Shown here one piece after another: positions 6,424 through 15,480 of a DNA stretch of 64,000 bases. The first letter of the stretch is position 1. The number at the start of each line of letters is the position of its first letter. The notes beneath the pieces are model-generated. The model was given only the letters and a program-made list of their open reading frames with translations. It was not told where the DNA came from and did not search any database. The translations under genes were made by a program, and so were the position numbers. This DNA comes from Bacillota bacterium. Its GTDB lineage: Bacteria; Bacillota; Clostridia; Acetivibrionales; DSM-1351. Location: NCBI GenBank assembly GCA_023415305.1, contig JAEZKZ010000013.1:46270-110269 (forward strand). Direction: 5' to 3'.

Positions 6424-8658
6424 TTAACAATACTTTTCCCAGCTTCGAATACGCATTTTCATTTCATCTATACCCAGTACACCGTAGGCAAAGCTTTTCT
6501 TAACCAGCTCCTCCGGTAAGAATTCATCATACTTATCAAATAATGGAATTTCACCTTTATAAATGAGTTCCATTGGGTCAAGAGGTTGCTTTTCCATATC
6601 ACATATCACTCTAAAAAACTCTTCTCGTGTTGACTTCATCTTGAACTGGATGAAATATGGTCTTGAGGAATCAAGAGCAGTTATACCCAGCTGAGGTGCA
6701 CATCTAAGCTTAATAAATCTTTCAATAGCTAAGAATGCATATGTGCCCAGCCAGGGAAACAGACACCACATATCGCCGCCCAGGCATATTAGAGGATCTT
6801 CTGTCATGTTTGAATTTATAGCTGTATGCCTGGCTTCACCAAGCCTTACCACAGCGTTTTTCATAAGATAAGGATAAATTGTATCTTCTCTCAGGACATC
6901 TTTCATTCTCTCAAGAACTCTTGTATTAATATCTCCCGGACATTGTCCGAAATATGCGGGAACCTTTCCCTTAACCTGCTCACAGTATACCAGATGGCGC
7001 TTGTGGTCAATCTCTTCAACTACCCAGACATGGCCTGCAAGGGCTATTTTTTCACCAACAGGCGGCGGCAGGACTATTGTGCCAAGCTCCTGTGATTTAC
7101 TTCTGACAGTGTATTCTTCGTTCTCCTTAAATACGGCATAGAACTTATATGAATTTGTTTGCCTTTCTCCTGCAAGACCGACTATAAGACCGCCTTCTTC
7201 GGTTCTCTGTATATGTTCTATGCTTATAAGGTGCTTCAAAAGCAGTTTATAATCCTCCTGAGTTATTCTATGAAAATAGCTCAAGGAAAGCACTCTGGAC
7301 GCAAGCCCTGCCGGAGACATTTCTCCGCTGGAGGCAAGAGTACACATTGTCTGATGATATAGAAGACTATATGGAAGCCTGTCTAACTTAGGCGGTTCAA
7401 CCCATCTCTCCTGTACATAAAGTTGAATTAATGCAATTCCCTGCAGCAATACCCATGGAATGGTTACCGGAAGCATAGCTCTTGCCTCAGGAACCTCCTC
7501 ACGTATGACAAACCACATTTCAGGTGGTAAATCACGTCTGCCTGTACGCCCCATTCTTTGCAGAAAGGAAGATACCATAAAGGGCGCATCTATCTGAAAG
7601 GCACGTTCAAGCCGGCCTATATCTATTCCAAGCTCAAGTGTCGCTGTTGTAACGGTAGTCTGGTATTGCTCATCATCCTTCATAACTGCTTCAGCAGTTT
7701 CTCTGTAAGAGGTTGACAAATTACCATGATGTATTAAGAATCTGTCGGGCTCGTGATTTGCATCGCAATACTGGCGGAGAGTTGTTGTAACAGCCTCACA
7801 CTCTTCTCTTGAATTTACAAATACAAGACATTTTTTCCCTCTTGTGTGTTCAAAGATATATCCCATTCCAGGGTCAGCGTTTTTGGGCGCAATATCCGAT
7901 TCCATATCCAGAACAGGCAAAGCTTCGGGAATATCCTTATCTTCGGCAGACTGCGTTCCCTGGACAAAAAAATGCTCCATTGATAGCCGCCATTTTGCCC
8001 CTTTAGCCTCAATCTTGGGTATTACTGTATTTCTGCCTGTACCCGATGATAAAAAAGCTCCTGTACCTTCCAAATCACCAATTGTTGCCGAAAGGCCTAT
8101 CCTTCTTGGATTTACTCCCGCAAGCCTTGAAAGTCTTTCAATGAGGCAAAGAGTCTGACCACCCCTGTCACCACGCATTAATGAGTGAACTTCATCTATT
8201 ACAATAAATCTTAAATCACCAAAAAGCCTTGCCACATCTGCATGTTTGTGTAATAGCAAAGCTTCCAGAGACTCCGGGGTGATCTGCAAGATACCTGATG
8301 GATTTTTTAAGAGTTTGTTTTTATGGGACTGTGCCACATCACCATGCCAATGCCAGACAGGTATATCAGCTTCTCTGCATAGATCATTAAGGCGCATAAA
8401 CTGGTCATTTATAAGGGCCTTAAGGGGTCCAATATATATGGCACCCACAGATTTTGGAGGATCTTCATAAAAAAGTGTGAGTATTGGAAAAAAAGCGGCC
8501 TCGGTTTTACCGGAAGCTGTTGATGCCGACAGCAGTATATTATGGTCTGTATTGAAAACTGCGTCTCCAGCCGCTACCTGAATTGCACGGAGGGCCTCCC
8601 AGTTATTCTGATAAATAAAATCCTGAATAAATGGTGCGTATCGATTAAAAATATTCAT
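6424..8658 (-). CDS. Lhr-like DEAD/DEAH-box superfamily 2 helicase
   Basis: A 744-residue helicase. Seen in order: motif I SASTASGKTEAA (about residues 43-54), motif Ia region GPLKALINDQ, motif II IDEVH (about 152-156, DEVH), motif III GLSATIGD, helicase C motifs HHGNLS and TTATLELGIDIG, motif VI QRMGRTGRRD (about 366-375), then a long C-terminal region without recognisable domain. This layout resembles Lhr-type helicases and the BrxHI helicases of BREX systems. It probably acts on DNA with its operon partners. The ATG overlaps the stop of the BrxD-like gene by 4 bases (ATGA type), implying coupled translation and joint function. It is the last gene of the TerB operon. Confidence 0.88.
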   Translation of the reverse strand: MNIFNRYAPFIQDFIYQNNWEALRAIQVAAGDAVFNTDHNILLSASTASGKTEAAFFPILTLFYEDPPKSVGAIYIGPLKALINDQFMRLNDLCREADIPVWHWHGDVAQSHKNKLLKNPSGILQITPESLEALLLHKHADVARLFGDLRFIVIDEVHSLMRGDRGGQTLCLIERLSRLAGVNPRRIGLSATIGDLEGTGAFLSSGTGRNTVIPKIEAKGAKWRLSMEHFFVQGTQSAEDKDIPEALPVLDMESDIAPKNADPGMGYIFEHTRGKKCLVFVNSREECEAVTTTLRQYCDANHEPDRFLIHHGNLSTSYRETAEAVMKDDEQYQTTVTTATLELGIDIGRLERAFQIDAPFMVSSFLQRMGRTGRRDLPPEMWFVIREEVPEARAMLPVTIPWVLLQGIALIQLYVQERWVEPPKLDRLPYSLLYHQTMCTLASSGEMSPAGLASRVLSLSYFHRITQEDYKLLLKHLISIEHIQRTEEGGLIVGLAGERQTNSYKFYAVFKENEEYTVRSKSQELGTIVLPPPVGEKIALAGHVWVVEEIDHKRHLVYCEQVKGKVPAYFGQCPGDINTRVLERMKDVLREDTIYPYLMKNAVVRLGEARHTAINSNMTEDPLICLGGDMWCLFPWLGTYAFLAIERFIKLRCAPQLGITALDSSRPYFIQFKMKSTREEFFRVICDMEKQPLDPMELIYKGEIPLFDKYDEFLPEELVKKSFAYGVLGIDEMKMRIRSWEKYC

Positions 8659-9974
8659 ATCTCAAATTCCTCAAACTCTTTTTCCAGCACTTCATCATTT
8701 ATCTCTGTCTTAGCATATTCGAACTTTTCAGAGCCTAAAAGCTCAGAGACATTTATATTGGGGTTTTGGTAGACTATGTTGAGCAGCTCAATAAAATCAC
8801 GGATAACCTCACGAGGTGTAATATTGGTTTCTGCTCCTATTCTGCCGAATTCAATTTTAATAAAATTGATCATGTCCTCCTGACTTAAGGCCTGTTCATA
8901 GTCAAAGAGACCTGCGTGGATATCGGCAAGTTTTTCAATTAAAACCAGCATTTCCTCGTAAGTAAGAGGTGATAGCTTTATAACAGGTGCAAGCACATCC
9001 TTTACATCCTCACGTCCGAAACGCCCTTCTTCAAGTCGGGATTTTAAAGCCTCATAACTATAAACACCCCTTCTTGTGTCCTCGATACACTGAGGTGTAC
9101 CACCCATTATAATGCCTAGATACCTGGCTTTTCCCTGTAGTGTATCATTGTACATTGTAAGGATTTTTTCATAGTTATACTGCCGAGTAATGCTGTTTGG
9201 GATCTTATAAATATTTACGAGTTCGTCTATTAGTATAAGAAGCCCATTATATCCTGCTTTTTTAAGGAACATTGCGAAAAGCTTAATATATTCGTACCAG
9301 TCGTCATCTGTAATTATGATATTGACACCAAGCTCTGACCTGGCATCGGTCTTATTTGCATATTCACCGCGAAACCATTTTACTACCTTTGCTTTGCTTT
9401 CATCGTCACCGTTAAGAAAGGATTTATAATATATAATTAATAGCTTTGCAAAGTCAAAGCCATGAACCATTTCATTCAGTGAGCTTATAACTTCATATAT
9501 CTTCTTTTCAACCAGCTTGCTAAATTCACTGTCATTGAAGGAAAGCTGGCTTTCAGTGGCTACCTCACTTTGGATATTACTTATCCACCTGTCCAGTATA
9601 AGGGTTAGAGCCCCGCCTTCAGGTCTGGTTTTGGTAGACATATTCTGTATTAATTCCTTATATGTAGCCAGTCCCTGTCCTTTAGTACCCTGTAACCGTC
9701 TTTCAGGTGAAAGGTCGGCATCTACCACAACAAAGTTTTTATCCATTACATAATTTCTTATTGTTTGCAAAAGAAAACTTTTTCCGCTGCCGTATTTTCC
9801 TACAATAAAACGAAAGGATGCTCCCCCATCTGAAATAATATCAACATCATGTAAAAGGGCATTTATCTCGGTTTCTCTCCCAACTGTGATATATGGCAGG
9901 CCGACTCTTGGTACAACTCCGCCTTTTAAAGAGTTAATAATTACAGTTGATATTCTTTTCGGAATTTTTATCAT
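8655..9974 (-). CDS. BrxD-like (DUF2791) ATP-binding protein
   Basis: A 439-residue P-loop ATPase. Walker A is GKYGSGKSFLL (about residues 58-68); Walker B is LLILIDELVNIY (about 245-256); a sensor-like GIIMGGTPQ follows near 287. The sequence between and after these matches the DUF2791 family, which includes BrxD of BREX phage-defence systems and stand-alone members in Firmicutes. It lies between the TerB-N/C gene (83-base gap, own GAAAGGAAAG ribosome binding site) and the Lhr-like helicase (4-base overlap). Likely an ATP-driven DNA-loading or remodelling partner of the helicase; this is an inference from family and context. No pglZ, pglX or brxC is in the window. Confidence 0.85.
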   Translation of the reverse strand: MIKIPKRISTVIINSLKGGVVPRVGLPYITVGRETEINALLHDVDIISDGGASFRFIVGKYGSGKSFLLQTIRNYVMDKNFVVVDADLSPERRLQGTKGQGLATYKELIQNMSTKTRPEGGALTLILDRWISNIQSEVATESQLSFNDSEFSKLVEKKIYEVISSLNEMVHGFDFAKLLIIYYKSFLNGDDESKAKVVKWFRGEYANKTDARSELGVNIIITDDDWYEYIKLFAMFLKKAGYNGLLILIDELVNIYKIPNSITRQYNYEKILTMYNDTLQGKARYLGIIMGGTPQCIEDTRRGVYSYEALKSRLEEGRFGREDVKDVLAPVIKLSPLTYEEMLVLIEKLADIHAGLFDYEQALSQEDMINFIKIEFGRIGAETNITPREVIRDFIELLNIVYQNPNINVSELLGSEKFEYAKTEINDEVLEKEFEEFEI

Positions 9975-10057
9975 TACGCTTTCCTTTCAGCACATTCTTT
10001 ATGAGTGTATTCCATAATTTTTAATCACATTGATAAAAATATTTGCTTCATTCTATA

Positions 10058-11626
10058 TTATTGCCTTGTTAAAATATCTTTCAGTTCATCCTCATAATCT
10101 TCAATCAATTCCGGTTTGTCACCGTCAAAAATTAGAACAGTGTCGCAGAATATATCAAAAAGCTTTTCGTTTATTGAATCAACGAGTACTGAAAGCATGA
10201 GTCCATTTGATTTTACCAGATCACCATAATTCTTTCCATATAACAGACATTTCAAAAACTCATACTCTATATTACTTAAGTTTGTAGCATCTACTTGAGC
10301 TGCTTCCTTCGGTAATAATACATTTTCATTTATATTATCTGTTTCTGCTTCCATCCACGCTATTAAATCATAATTTGTGTCAGCTACAGCTTCCGGCTTA
10401 GTTTTAGGAAGAGGTATTTCCTCTAAATCTTCAACAATAAGTTTATTTTGTGTTTCAAGGGCTGTTCTTCTGATACTTTGAAGCTTTGAGACATCTATTT
10501 CTATTTTGGGTACTGCTGTTTTCTTTTTATTCTCAAATAATTTATCTATTTCCTTCAAGATTATATCCTGATAAACCTTTTTTAGCTTGTCGACTTTCAA
10601 GGTAGATTTAAAATCATACTTCTCTCTCATTATGAAATCTATAGTTTTTAAGAGTTCACCTATATGTTTATTTTTATCTTTAAAAAAGAAAAACCTTTCA
10701 CAAGTCCATCTTCCTTTTTTACATATATATTTGTATACTTCATTTATTTCATATACGCAGTCTTCATGTATCTCACTATTATAAAATACAGCTGAGCTAA
10801 ACATCATATACTGATTGGTCATCATTTTTCCGAAAAACTTTTCATATATACTGTTTTTACGTTTTTTATTATAGTACTCGGTAAGCTCTGCAAAAACATT
10901 GTTAACCACACTTTTTACATCATCTGAATGCGATTTGTAAAATCTTGAATTCTCAAGATTATATGATGATAAAGAATTAAGTGCAGAAAAAACTTCATCA
11001 CTATTATGAGATTTAAAATTTATAAGGGTTAAAATTGTATTATCAAAATGAATGTCTGAAAAATCATCAAGGAAGGATTTTTCAAGACCATTATATATTA
11101 TATAGTCTTTTAACCAGAGCTTGATATAATGATTAATCTTAGGATCAATATCCTTATAAGCCTGCCAGAAGCCTTTAAGTGTATAAAAACCTTCCTCTGC
11201 AGAACTAACTCCGATTTGATTTAAAAGCTCATAAACATAAACAAAGACAAAGGAAAGTGACGTTTTATCTACTATACCATCACGAACCCTGGTTCGCCAT
11301 GAGAAATATCCGCGCAATTGCTGGTCAGTCATAGACTGATAGGTTGGATAATATCTTTGAAACTCACCGTTATACTGATAGTTATCAGTATAATCTTCCA
11401 TAAACTTTCCTTGTTTATAAAAGATTTGAGCATCTGATTCATAATAAAGAGTACCAGCTTTTGCTAAATTCCTCATTTCACGGTACTTTGGCGGTGTAAA
11501 ATTAGCCATTTGTGCTGCTGTTTTAAGTATAGGCTCATCCTGATATATTTTTGACACAGTATAATCATTATCTGTAAGCTTTTTATTCGATAATATTGTT
11601 TTTATCAGATTTTGAATATCAGCCAC
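10058..11626 (-). CDS. TerB-N/TerB-C domain protein
   Basis: A 522-residue protein. The part around residues 55-190 (LYYESDAQIFYKQGKFMED, then YPTYQSMTDQQLRGYFSWR) has the features of the TerB-N domain; the C-terminal 120 residues (LSNIEYEFLKCLLYGKNYGD, then an acidic end) fit TerB-C. A central region rich in Asn, Lys and Phe separates them. These domains belong to tellurium-resistance-linked stress systems, in which TerB-N/C proteins recur next to helicases and ATPases (described by Aravind and colleagues). The start is GTG at 11626 behind AAGGTGGTGG; two consensus promoters lie upstream. First gene of the three-gene operon. Confidence 0.82.
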   Translation of the reverse strand: MADIQNLIKTILSNKKLTDNDYTVSKIYQDEPILKTAAQMANFTPPKYREMRNLAKAGTLYYESDAQIFYKQGKFMEDYTDNYQYNGEFQRYYPTYQSMTDQQLRGYFSWRTRVRDGIVDKTSLSFVFVYVYELLNQIGVSSAEEGFYTLKGFWQAYKDIDPKINHYIKLWLKDYIIYNGLEKSFLDDFSDIHFDNTILTLINFKSHNSDEVFSALNSLSSYNLENSRFYKSHSDDVKSVVNNVFAELTEYYNKKRKNSIYEKFFGKMMTNQYMMFSSAVFYNSEIHEDCVYEINEVYKYICKKGRWTCERFFFFKDKNKHIGELLKTIDFIMREKYDFKSTLKVDKLKKVYQDIILKEIDKLFENKKKTAVPKIEIDVSKLQSIRRTALETQNKLIVEDLEEIPLPKTKPEAVADTNYDLIAWMEAETDNINENVLLPKEAAQVDATNLSNIEYEFLKCLLYGKNYGDLVKSNGLMLSVLVDSINEKLFDIFCDTVLIFDGDKPELIEDYEDELKDILTRQ

Positions 11627-11647
11627 ACCGCCACCACCTTCGCACCT

Positions 11648-11797
11648 ATTATATCAAAAGCAGTATTAACTTGACAATTTGAATCGGCGCTTTATATAAT
11701 GCATGCGAAATAAATCACCCATACCCACTTAACCCTGTTTTAGTGTCTCATTATTATTATACCAAACGTATGTTCTGCATTTCAATATAGAAATGCA
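11648..11797 (-). promoter_or_regulatory. Two promoters and an operator-like dyad for the TerB operon
   Basis: Minus-strand promoter P1: -35 TTGAAA (11785-11780) and -10 TATAAT (11761-11756), 18-base spacer. Its -35 lies inside the dyad TGCATTTC/GAAATGCA (11776-11783 and 11790-11797). Promoter P2: -35 TTGTCA (11677-11672) and -10 TATAAT (11653-11648), also 18 bases. A dyad over a -35 box is the usual place for a repressor. On the plus strand TTGACA (11671-11676) and TATAAT (11695-11700) overlap P2 as a mirror promoter with no gene ahead of it. Confidence 0.6.
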
Positions 11798-11802
11798 ACT
11801 AA

Positions 11803-11837
11803 ATAACACTTCGGACCAAATTGGCCAAAAGTGTTAT
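11803..11837. terminator. Stem-loop after the ABC exporter operon
   Basis: ATAACACTT (11803-11811) pairs with AAGTGTTAT (11829-11837); the loop holds CCAAATTGG. It lies just beyond the last exporter gene in the minus direction. The T-tract is weak, so termination is plausible but not certain. Confidence 0.45.
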
Positions 11838-11856
11838 CGTGTTAGCTTATTATGAC

Positions 11857-12660
11857 TTAACTTGAAGCACTGGAATATTTCTTTATACTTTTCTTAAGAA
11901 ATGCAACCGCCAAAGTGTAGAGTGCGATGGCTAACAGGAATCCAATTAATATCTCAATAACATTCACTGAACCTATTAGCACTTCAGCTGGAATGGTAAT
12001 CATAATGCCAATGGGGATAATCCACGTTAGGATGTTACAAAAGGCAAGAGGATATATTTTGACCGGATACCTCCCTAATTCCATAATGCTGTCAAGCACC
12101 CATAACAATGGTGTGCCAAGATACCAAAACGCAGCAGATGACAATATCAGCATAATAGAATATAAAATGAGTAACGCTATAGATAAACAGAGGACGAATA
12201 ACAGGATACTTCCGGCTGTTTGAACTATTTCTAAATTTACAACAGCAATGCAGAGGATAACAATACTGACAACCATGTCCACTAAAGACATCAAAGACCA
12301 GTGCTTCATACTCATATACAATTGAGTGGATACCGGTTTAATCAACGTAAAGTCAAACTCTCCCGTCCATAGTTCTCCCCCCAAGCCTGATATAGCCGAT
12401 AGACTGGGAGCCATAAAGAGATTTTTGATGCTTTGCAGTAGCATGAAAACCCCCGTTACCGTGAGTGTTTCATAGAATGACCATCCGTTAATACTGTTTT
12501 TTATCGAAAATAGTATTAATATACCTCCAACACTACCTGCTAATTGAACGAGGCTATTCAGGATTTTAACTGCAAAATTAAATCTGAAAGCCACTTCCTG
12601 CTGGATTGATGTTTTGATAAAAATATTTATTTGTCGCTTAATTAAACTCAGTTTTTCCAT
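11857..12660 (-). CDS. ABC-2 family exporter permease, second subunit
   Basis: A 267-residue integral membrane protein with about six hydrophobic segments; GGELWTGEFDFTLIKPVSTQ (near residues 85-104) is typical of the DUF990-type ABC-2 permeases found in pairs. The start is placed at 12660, 3 bases after the stop of the preceding permease, because GTAGGAGGTTAAGG sits there; a longer frame to 12747 overlaps that gene. It would form a heterodimeric membrane channel with the permease encoded at 12663-13454. The substrate is unknown; related exporters carry drugs, peptides or lipids. Confidence 0.85.
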   Translation of the reverse strand: MEKLSLIKRQINIFIKTSIQQEVAFRFNFAVKILNSLVQLAGSVGGILILFSIKNSINGWSFYETLTVTGVFMLLQSIKNLFMAPSLSAISGLGGELWTGEFDFTLIKPVSTQLYMSMKHWSLMSLVDMVVSIVILCIAVVNLEIVQTAGSILLFVLCLSIALLILYSIMLILSSAAFWYLGTPLLWVLDSIMELGRYPVKIYPLAFCNILTWIIPIGIMITIPAEVLIGSVNVIEILIGFLLAIALYTLAVAFLKKSIKKYSSASS

Positions 12661-12662
12661 CC

Positions 12663-13454
12663 TTAACCTCCTACAGCTGAATAGTGTTTTATTCCTTTTC
12701 TCCAAATGAATGAATATAAAGTAAGCACGATCAATATCCACACACATTGCAGCCCAATCCCAAATAAGATTTGTTTATTGTCTAATTTCCCTAATAGTAT
12801 CTCAATGGGAAATCCCAACATATACCGATAAGGCAAAACAAAAGACGCTTTTCTGATTATTTCCGGTAAAAGGACAGTGGGAACCAATTGCCCTGCAAAC
12901 AATAAAATCATTGCATCATTGATACTCAAAAGAGAATCAATTTTTGTTTTCATCAGCGCAAGTAGTGATAATGAATAAGCAAGCATAAAGCGAAGGATTT
13001 GCGCCAGCAATAAACATAGTAAGAACAAGAGAATCTGACTAAGTGTTAATGTAATAACTATTTTGAATATCATTATCAAGATAATTGCAAAAACGCAAAC
13101 GAAAGGTAAACAAACTACTTTTACCGCAATATCTGATGCTATCGCCTCATAGATTGGCGACAGTGGTCGCAACAGCCAGCCTGAAAACTGTCCATTAAAA
13201 ATATTATCACCTACTGTCCAATGGGATACTGGATAAGTCAGTTGGTTTATAATCATTAATACAATGTAGTAGCTTGTGAAATCTCCTTTCGTGAAACTAC
13301 CAATAGAGCCATCACCTGCTGCAACAATCCAAACAAACATATAGATTAGCGGCATCATCATCCACCCCAGGGCCAAAGTCCAAAAGAACCCTCTTGAGGC
13401 GGTGTAACTAAAAAAAGATTTCTTAATAAGGGCTATCCCTCCTTTAATGTTCAT
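12663..13454 (-). CDS. ABC-2 family exporter permease, first subunit
   Basis: A 263-residue membrane protein with six or so hydrophobic segments. The motif GDNIFNGQFSGWLLRPLSPI (near residues 82-101) corresponds to the conserved cytosolic loop of DUF990-type permeases and aligns in position with GELWTGEFDFTLIKPVS of its partner. Its ATG overlaps the stop of the ATPase gene by 4 bases, and the partner permease starts right after its stop, so the three are one translational unit. Confidence 0.85.
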   Translation of the reverse strand: MNIKGGIALIKKSFFSYTASRGFFWTLALGWMMMPLIYMFVWIVAAGDGSIGSFTKGDFTSYYIVLMIINQLTYPVSHWTVGDNIFNGQFSGWLLRPLSPIYEAIASDIAVKVVCLPFVCVFAIILIMIFKIVITLTLSQILLFLLCLLLAQILRFMLAYSLSLLALMKTKIDSLLSINDAMILLFAGQLVPTVLLPEIIRKASFVLPYRYMLGFPIEILLGKLDNKQILFGIGLQCVWILIVLTLYSFIWRKGIKHYSAVGG

Positions 13455-14446
13455 ACCCCCAATCCTCCCTGATACACTTGGTCAATGACTGCTTCTATAG
13501 ATGGATTTTCAATGGACAAATCGTTAATGTTGTGACTGCTTAATAGATGGTCAGTCAATTCTAATACCTTTTCTTTATTTACTCTAATCGTGTAGGTAAG
13601 GCCGCTTTGCTCGATGATGGAAGCATAGGGCTCCATTGTATTATCTATATTGATAGAATCGTGACCGGAAGTCACTTTTATAAGTTTAAAAGGCGATAAT
13701 TTACTGCTCAATGTATCTAATGCTCCATCATACATCAATTGTCCTTTGTTAATTAGAATTACCCTTGAACATAGGGAGGAAATGTCCGCCATATAGTGAC
13801 TGGTTATCAAAATTGTTGTTCCATACTTTTGATTATATTCTTTGATAAAGTTCCGAAGTCTGATTTGTACCGATACATCCATTCCTAATGTTGGCTCATC
13901 CAAGAAAAGTACTTTAGGCTGGTACAGTAAAGCACAAGCAAATTCACATTTTGCCCGTTCACCAAGAGAAAGGTTCCTTGCCAGTTTGGGTAGCAGTTCT
14001 TCAATTTCTAGAAGTTGAACAAGCTCGTCCAATCTGTTTTTATAATCAACATCACTTATATGGTAAATTTCCTTTGTGATATAAAAGGAATCAGCTACCG
14101 TAATGCTTGGATTTAATTGGGATTTATTACCCATCACCATACTAATGGTTTTTAGGTATTCCGTATTTCTATGATGGGGAGTAAAGCCTGATACTTTAAC
14201 ATTACCGGATGTGGGATATAAAAGCCCTGCCAACATTTTTAGTGTTGTTGTTTTCCCTGCGCCATTAGGACCAATAAACCCGACAATTTCTCCTTGTTTG
14301 ATTTGAAAGCTAATCTGTTCAACGGCTTTTATATCATTGTAGATCGGCTTTACCAAACTTTTCAGTGAGGATACTAGACCATGCCTACGAACTGGGATAT
14401 GATATGTTTTCTGTAAGTCTGTTATATCTATAATTGTTTCTGCCAT
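13451..14446 (-). CDS. ABC-2 exporter ATP-binding protein
   Basis: A 331-residue ABC ATPase. Walker A is GPNGAGKTTTLK (about residues 58-69); the signature is NLSLGERAK, the LSLGE variant usual in this DUF990-linked subfamily; Walker B is KVLFLDEPTLGMD; the switch is ITSHYMADI. The extra N-terminal stretch with KSLVKPIYNDIKAVEQ before the core is also typical. It energises export through the two permeases encoded next. It has a GAGGTGGTG ribosome binding site. A tandem MerR-domain regulator gene ends 74 bases upstream on the same strand; the gap holds the dyad ACCAT/ATGGT just before a TATTAT -10-like box. Confidence 0.9.
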   Translation of the reverse strand: MAETIIDITDLQKTYHIPVRRHGLVSSLKSLVKPIYNDIKAVEQISFQIKQGEIVGFIGPNGAGKTTTLKMLAGLLYPTSGNVKVSGFTPHHRNTEYLKTISMVMGNKSQLNPSITVADSFYITKEIYHISDVDYKNRLDELVQLLEIEELLPKLARNLSLGERAKCEFACALLYQPKVLFLDEPTLGMDVSVQIRLRNFIKEYNQKYGTTILITSHYMADISSLCSRVILINKGQLMYDGALDTLSSKLSPFKLIKVTSGHDSINIDNTMEPYASIIEQSGLTYTIRVNKEKVLELTDHLLSSHNINDLSIENPSIEAVIDQVYQGGLGV

Positions 14447-14520
14447 AAAAAAACACCACCTCTTTGTTGATATGGCTTATAATACCATGTAACAAATAGG
14501 ATGGTGCGCAAATGTAAGGT

Positions 14521-15282
14521 TTATTTAATTGGCAGCAATCTCATCAGCTCCAATAATGGGGGAATTTCCATGGCGGCCTGTTCAAGAGCAGAAAGAGCTT
14601 TTATCCATCGGTCGCCTACCATGAGTAAGTCTTCTTCTACTCCAGGATTATCTAAGGTTTCTAATACTAAATTTTTCTCGCCGTTATCATACTTTTCCAA
14701 ACATTTGAAAATTGAAAACATGCTGTATCCAGCCTGCCGCAACATATAAATAATGTGAAGCCGCTCTATATCATTGGCATCAAATAGTCTTTCATTATTT
14801 ACACCTGTTTTGTCAGACAATATCATTCCGTTTCGTTCCCAATTACGTACTGTTTCAACAGTTGTACCCAATATTTCGGCTGCTTGTTTCCGGTTGTATA
14901 AATCATTGCTTAGTAGAGTTTTGTTTTTATCCAGCCACTTTTGCAGTATTTCAGCTGTTTGCCTGGCGGTTTTAATCTCTTTTCTAATAGCTGTAATATA
15001 CTCTTCTGTGTAAATGTGGCAGAGAGGTATATCCCATTTTGCTGATGCCTCAATTACTTTATTTCCTATATAACGTATGGTCTTGGTTGTAAATGGATGC
15101 CCAAAGATACACCGACATAATTTTATCTGATATAGATGGACATTAGTAAATATGCGATATCCGTTTTCAGCTCTCTGTGCTTTACTTATAAACCCCCATT
15201 TCTCGTACAACCTTATGGTGTTTGAATGGATACCAAATATGTTTGCCAGTTCAATAGGCTTATATATTTTTTTCTGTTGCAT
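14521..15282 (-). CDS. Regulator with two MerR-type DNA-binding domains
   Basis: A 253-residue protein containing two separate MerR winged-helix motifs. The first is at about residues 9-50 (IELANIFGIHSNTIRLYEKW, then GYRIFT). The second is at about 113-160 (AAEILGTTVETVRNWERNGM, then ERLFDANDIERLHIIY). A helical C-terminus follows. Ordinary MerR proteins have one such domain and dimerise; two in one chain suggest pseudo-dimeric binding or binding of two sites. The start is set at 15282 behind GGAATGGAG; earlier in-frame codons to 15345 lack a ribosome binding site. It lies 74 bases upstream of the ABC exporter genes on the same strand and most likely controls them in response to the exporter's substrate. 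Confidence 0.85.
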   Translation of the reverse strand: MQQKKIYKPIELANIFGIHSNTIRLYEKWGFISKAQRAENGYRIFTNVHLYQIKLCRCIFGHPFTTKTIRYIGNKVIEASAKWDIPLCHIYTEEYITAIRKEIKTARQTAEILQKWLDKNKTLLSNDLYNRKQAAEILGTTVETVRNWERNGMILSDKTGVNNERLFDANDIERLHIIYMLRQAGYSMFSIFKCLEKYDNGEKNLVLETLDNPGVEEDLLMVGDRWIKALSALEQAAMEIPPLLELMRLLPIK

Positions 15283-15366
15283 GGTTTCACTCCATTCCCA
15301 TCTCGTAAAAATCATAGAATTTATTGCTAGTATAAATGCTATCATAATAGTTCAACATTGCCAATA

Positions 15367-15480
15367 CGGGGGGAGACTGGTCTCACCCGTAAGGCGCTTC
15401 GCGTTTTTGGGTAAAGCAAAAACGCCTGTGTTTTCCGCAGAAAACACAAGCGCCAAGGCCCTCTCGGGTTCGAATCCCCG
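15367..15480. ncRNA. Unexplained structured element, three-way junction with a tRNA T-arm-like end
   Basis: Nested complementary segments: CGGGG/CCCCG (15367-15371 with 15476-15480); ACCCG/CGGGT (15385-15389 with 15465-15469); GGCGCTT/AAGCGCC (15393-15399 with 15448-15454). The last stem closes two hairpins: GCGTTTTTG/CAAAAACGC (15401-15409 with 15417-15425) and GTGTTTTC/GAAAACAC (15428-15435 with 15440-15447). A further GAGA-CTGG-TCTC hairpin is at 15373-15384. The plus-strand 3' part reads GGGTTCGAATCCCC, like a tRNA T-arm, but no full cloverleaf or acceptor pair exists. It lies between the tRNA terminator and the MerR gene, so on the minus strand it could be the leader of that operon; on the plus strand it could be a decayed tRNA-like RNA. 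Confidence 0.5.

Noticed and set aside
6424..11626. Calling the TerB operon a BREX system
   Set aside because: brxA, brxB, brxC, pglX and pglZ are all absent; only BrxD-like and BrxHI-like proteins are present.
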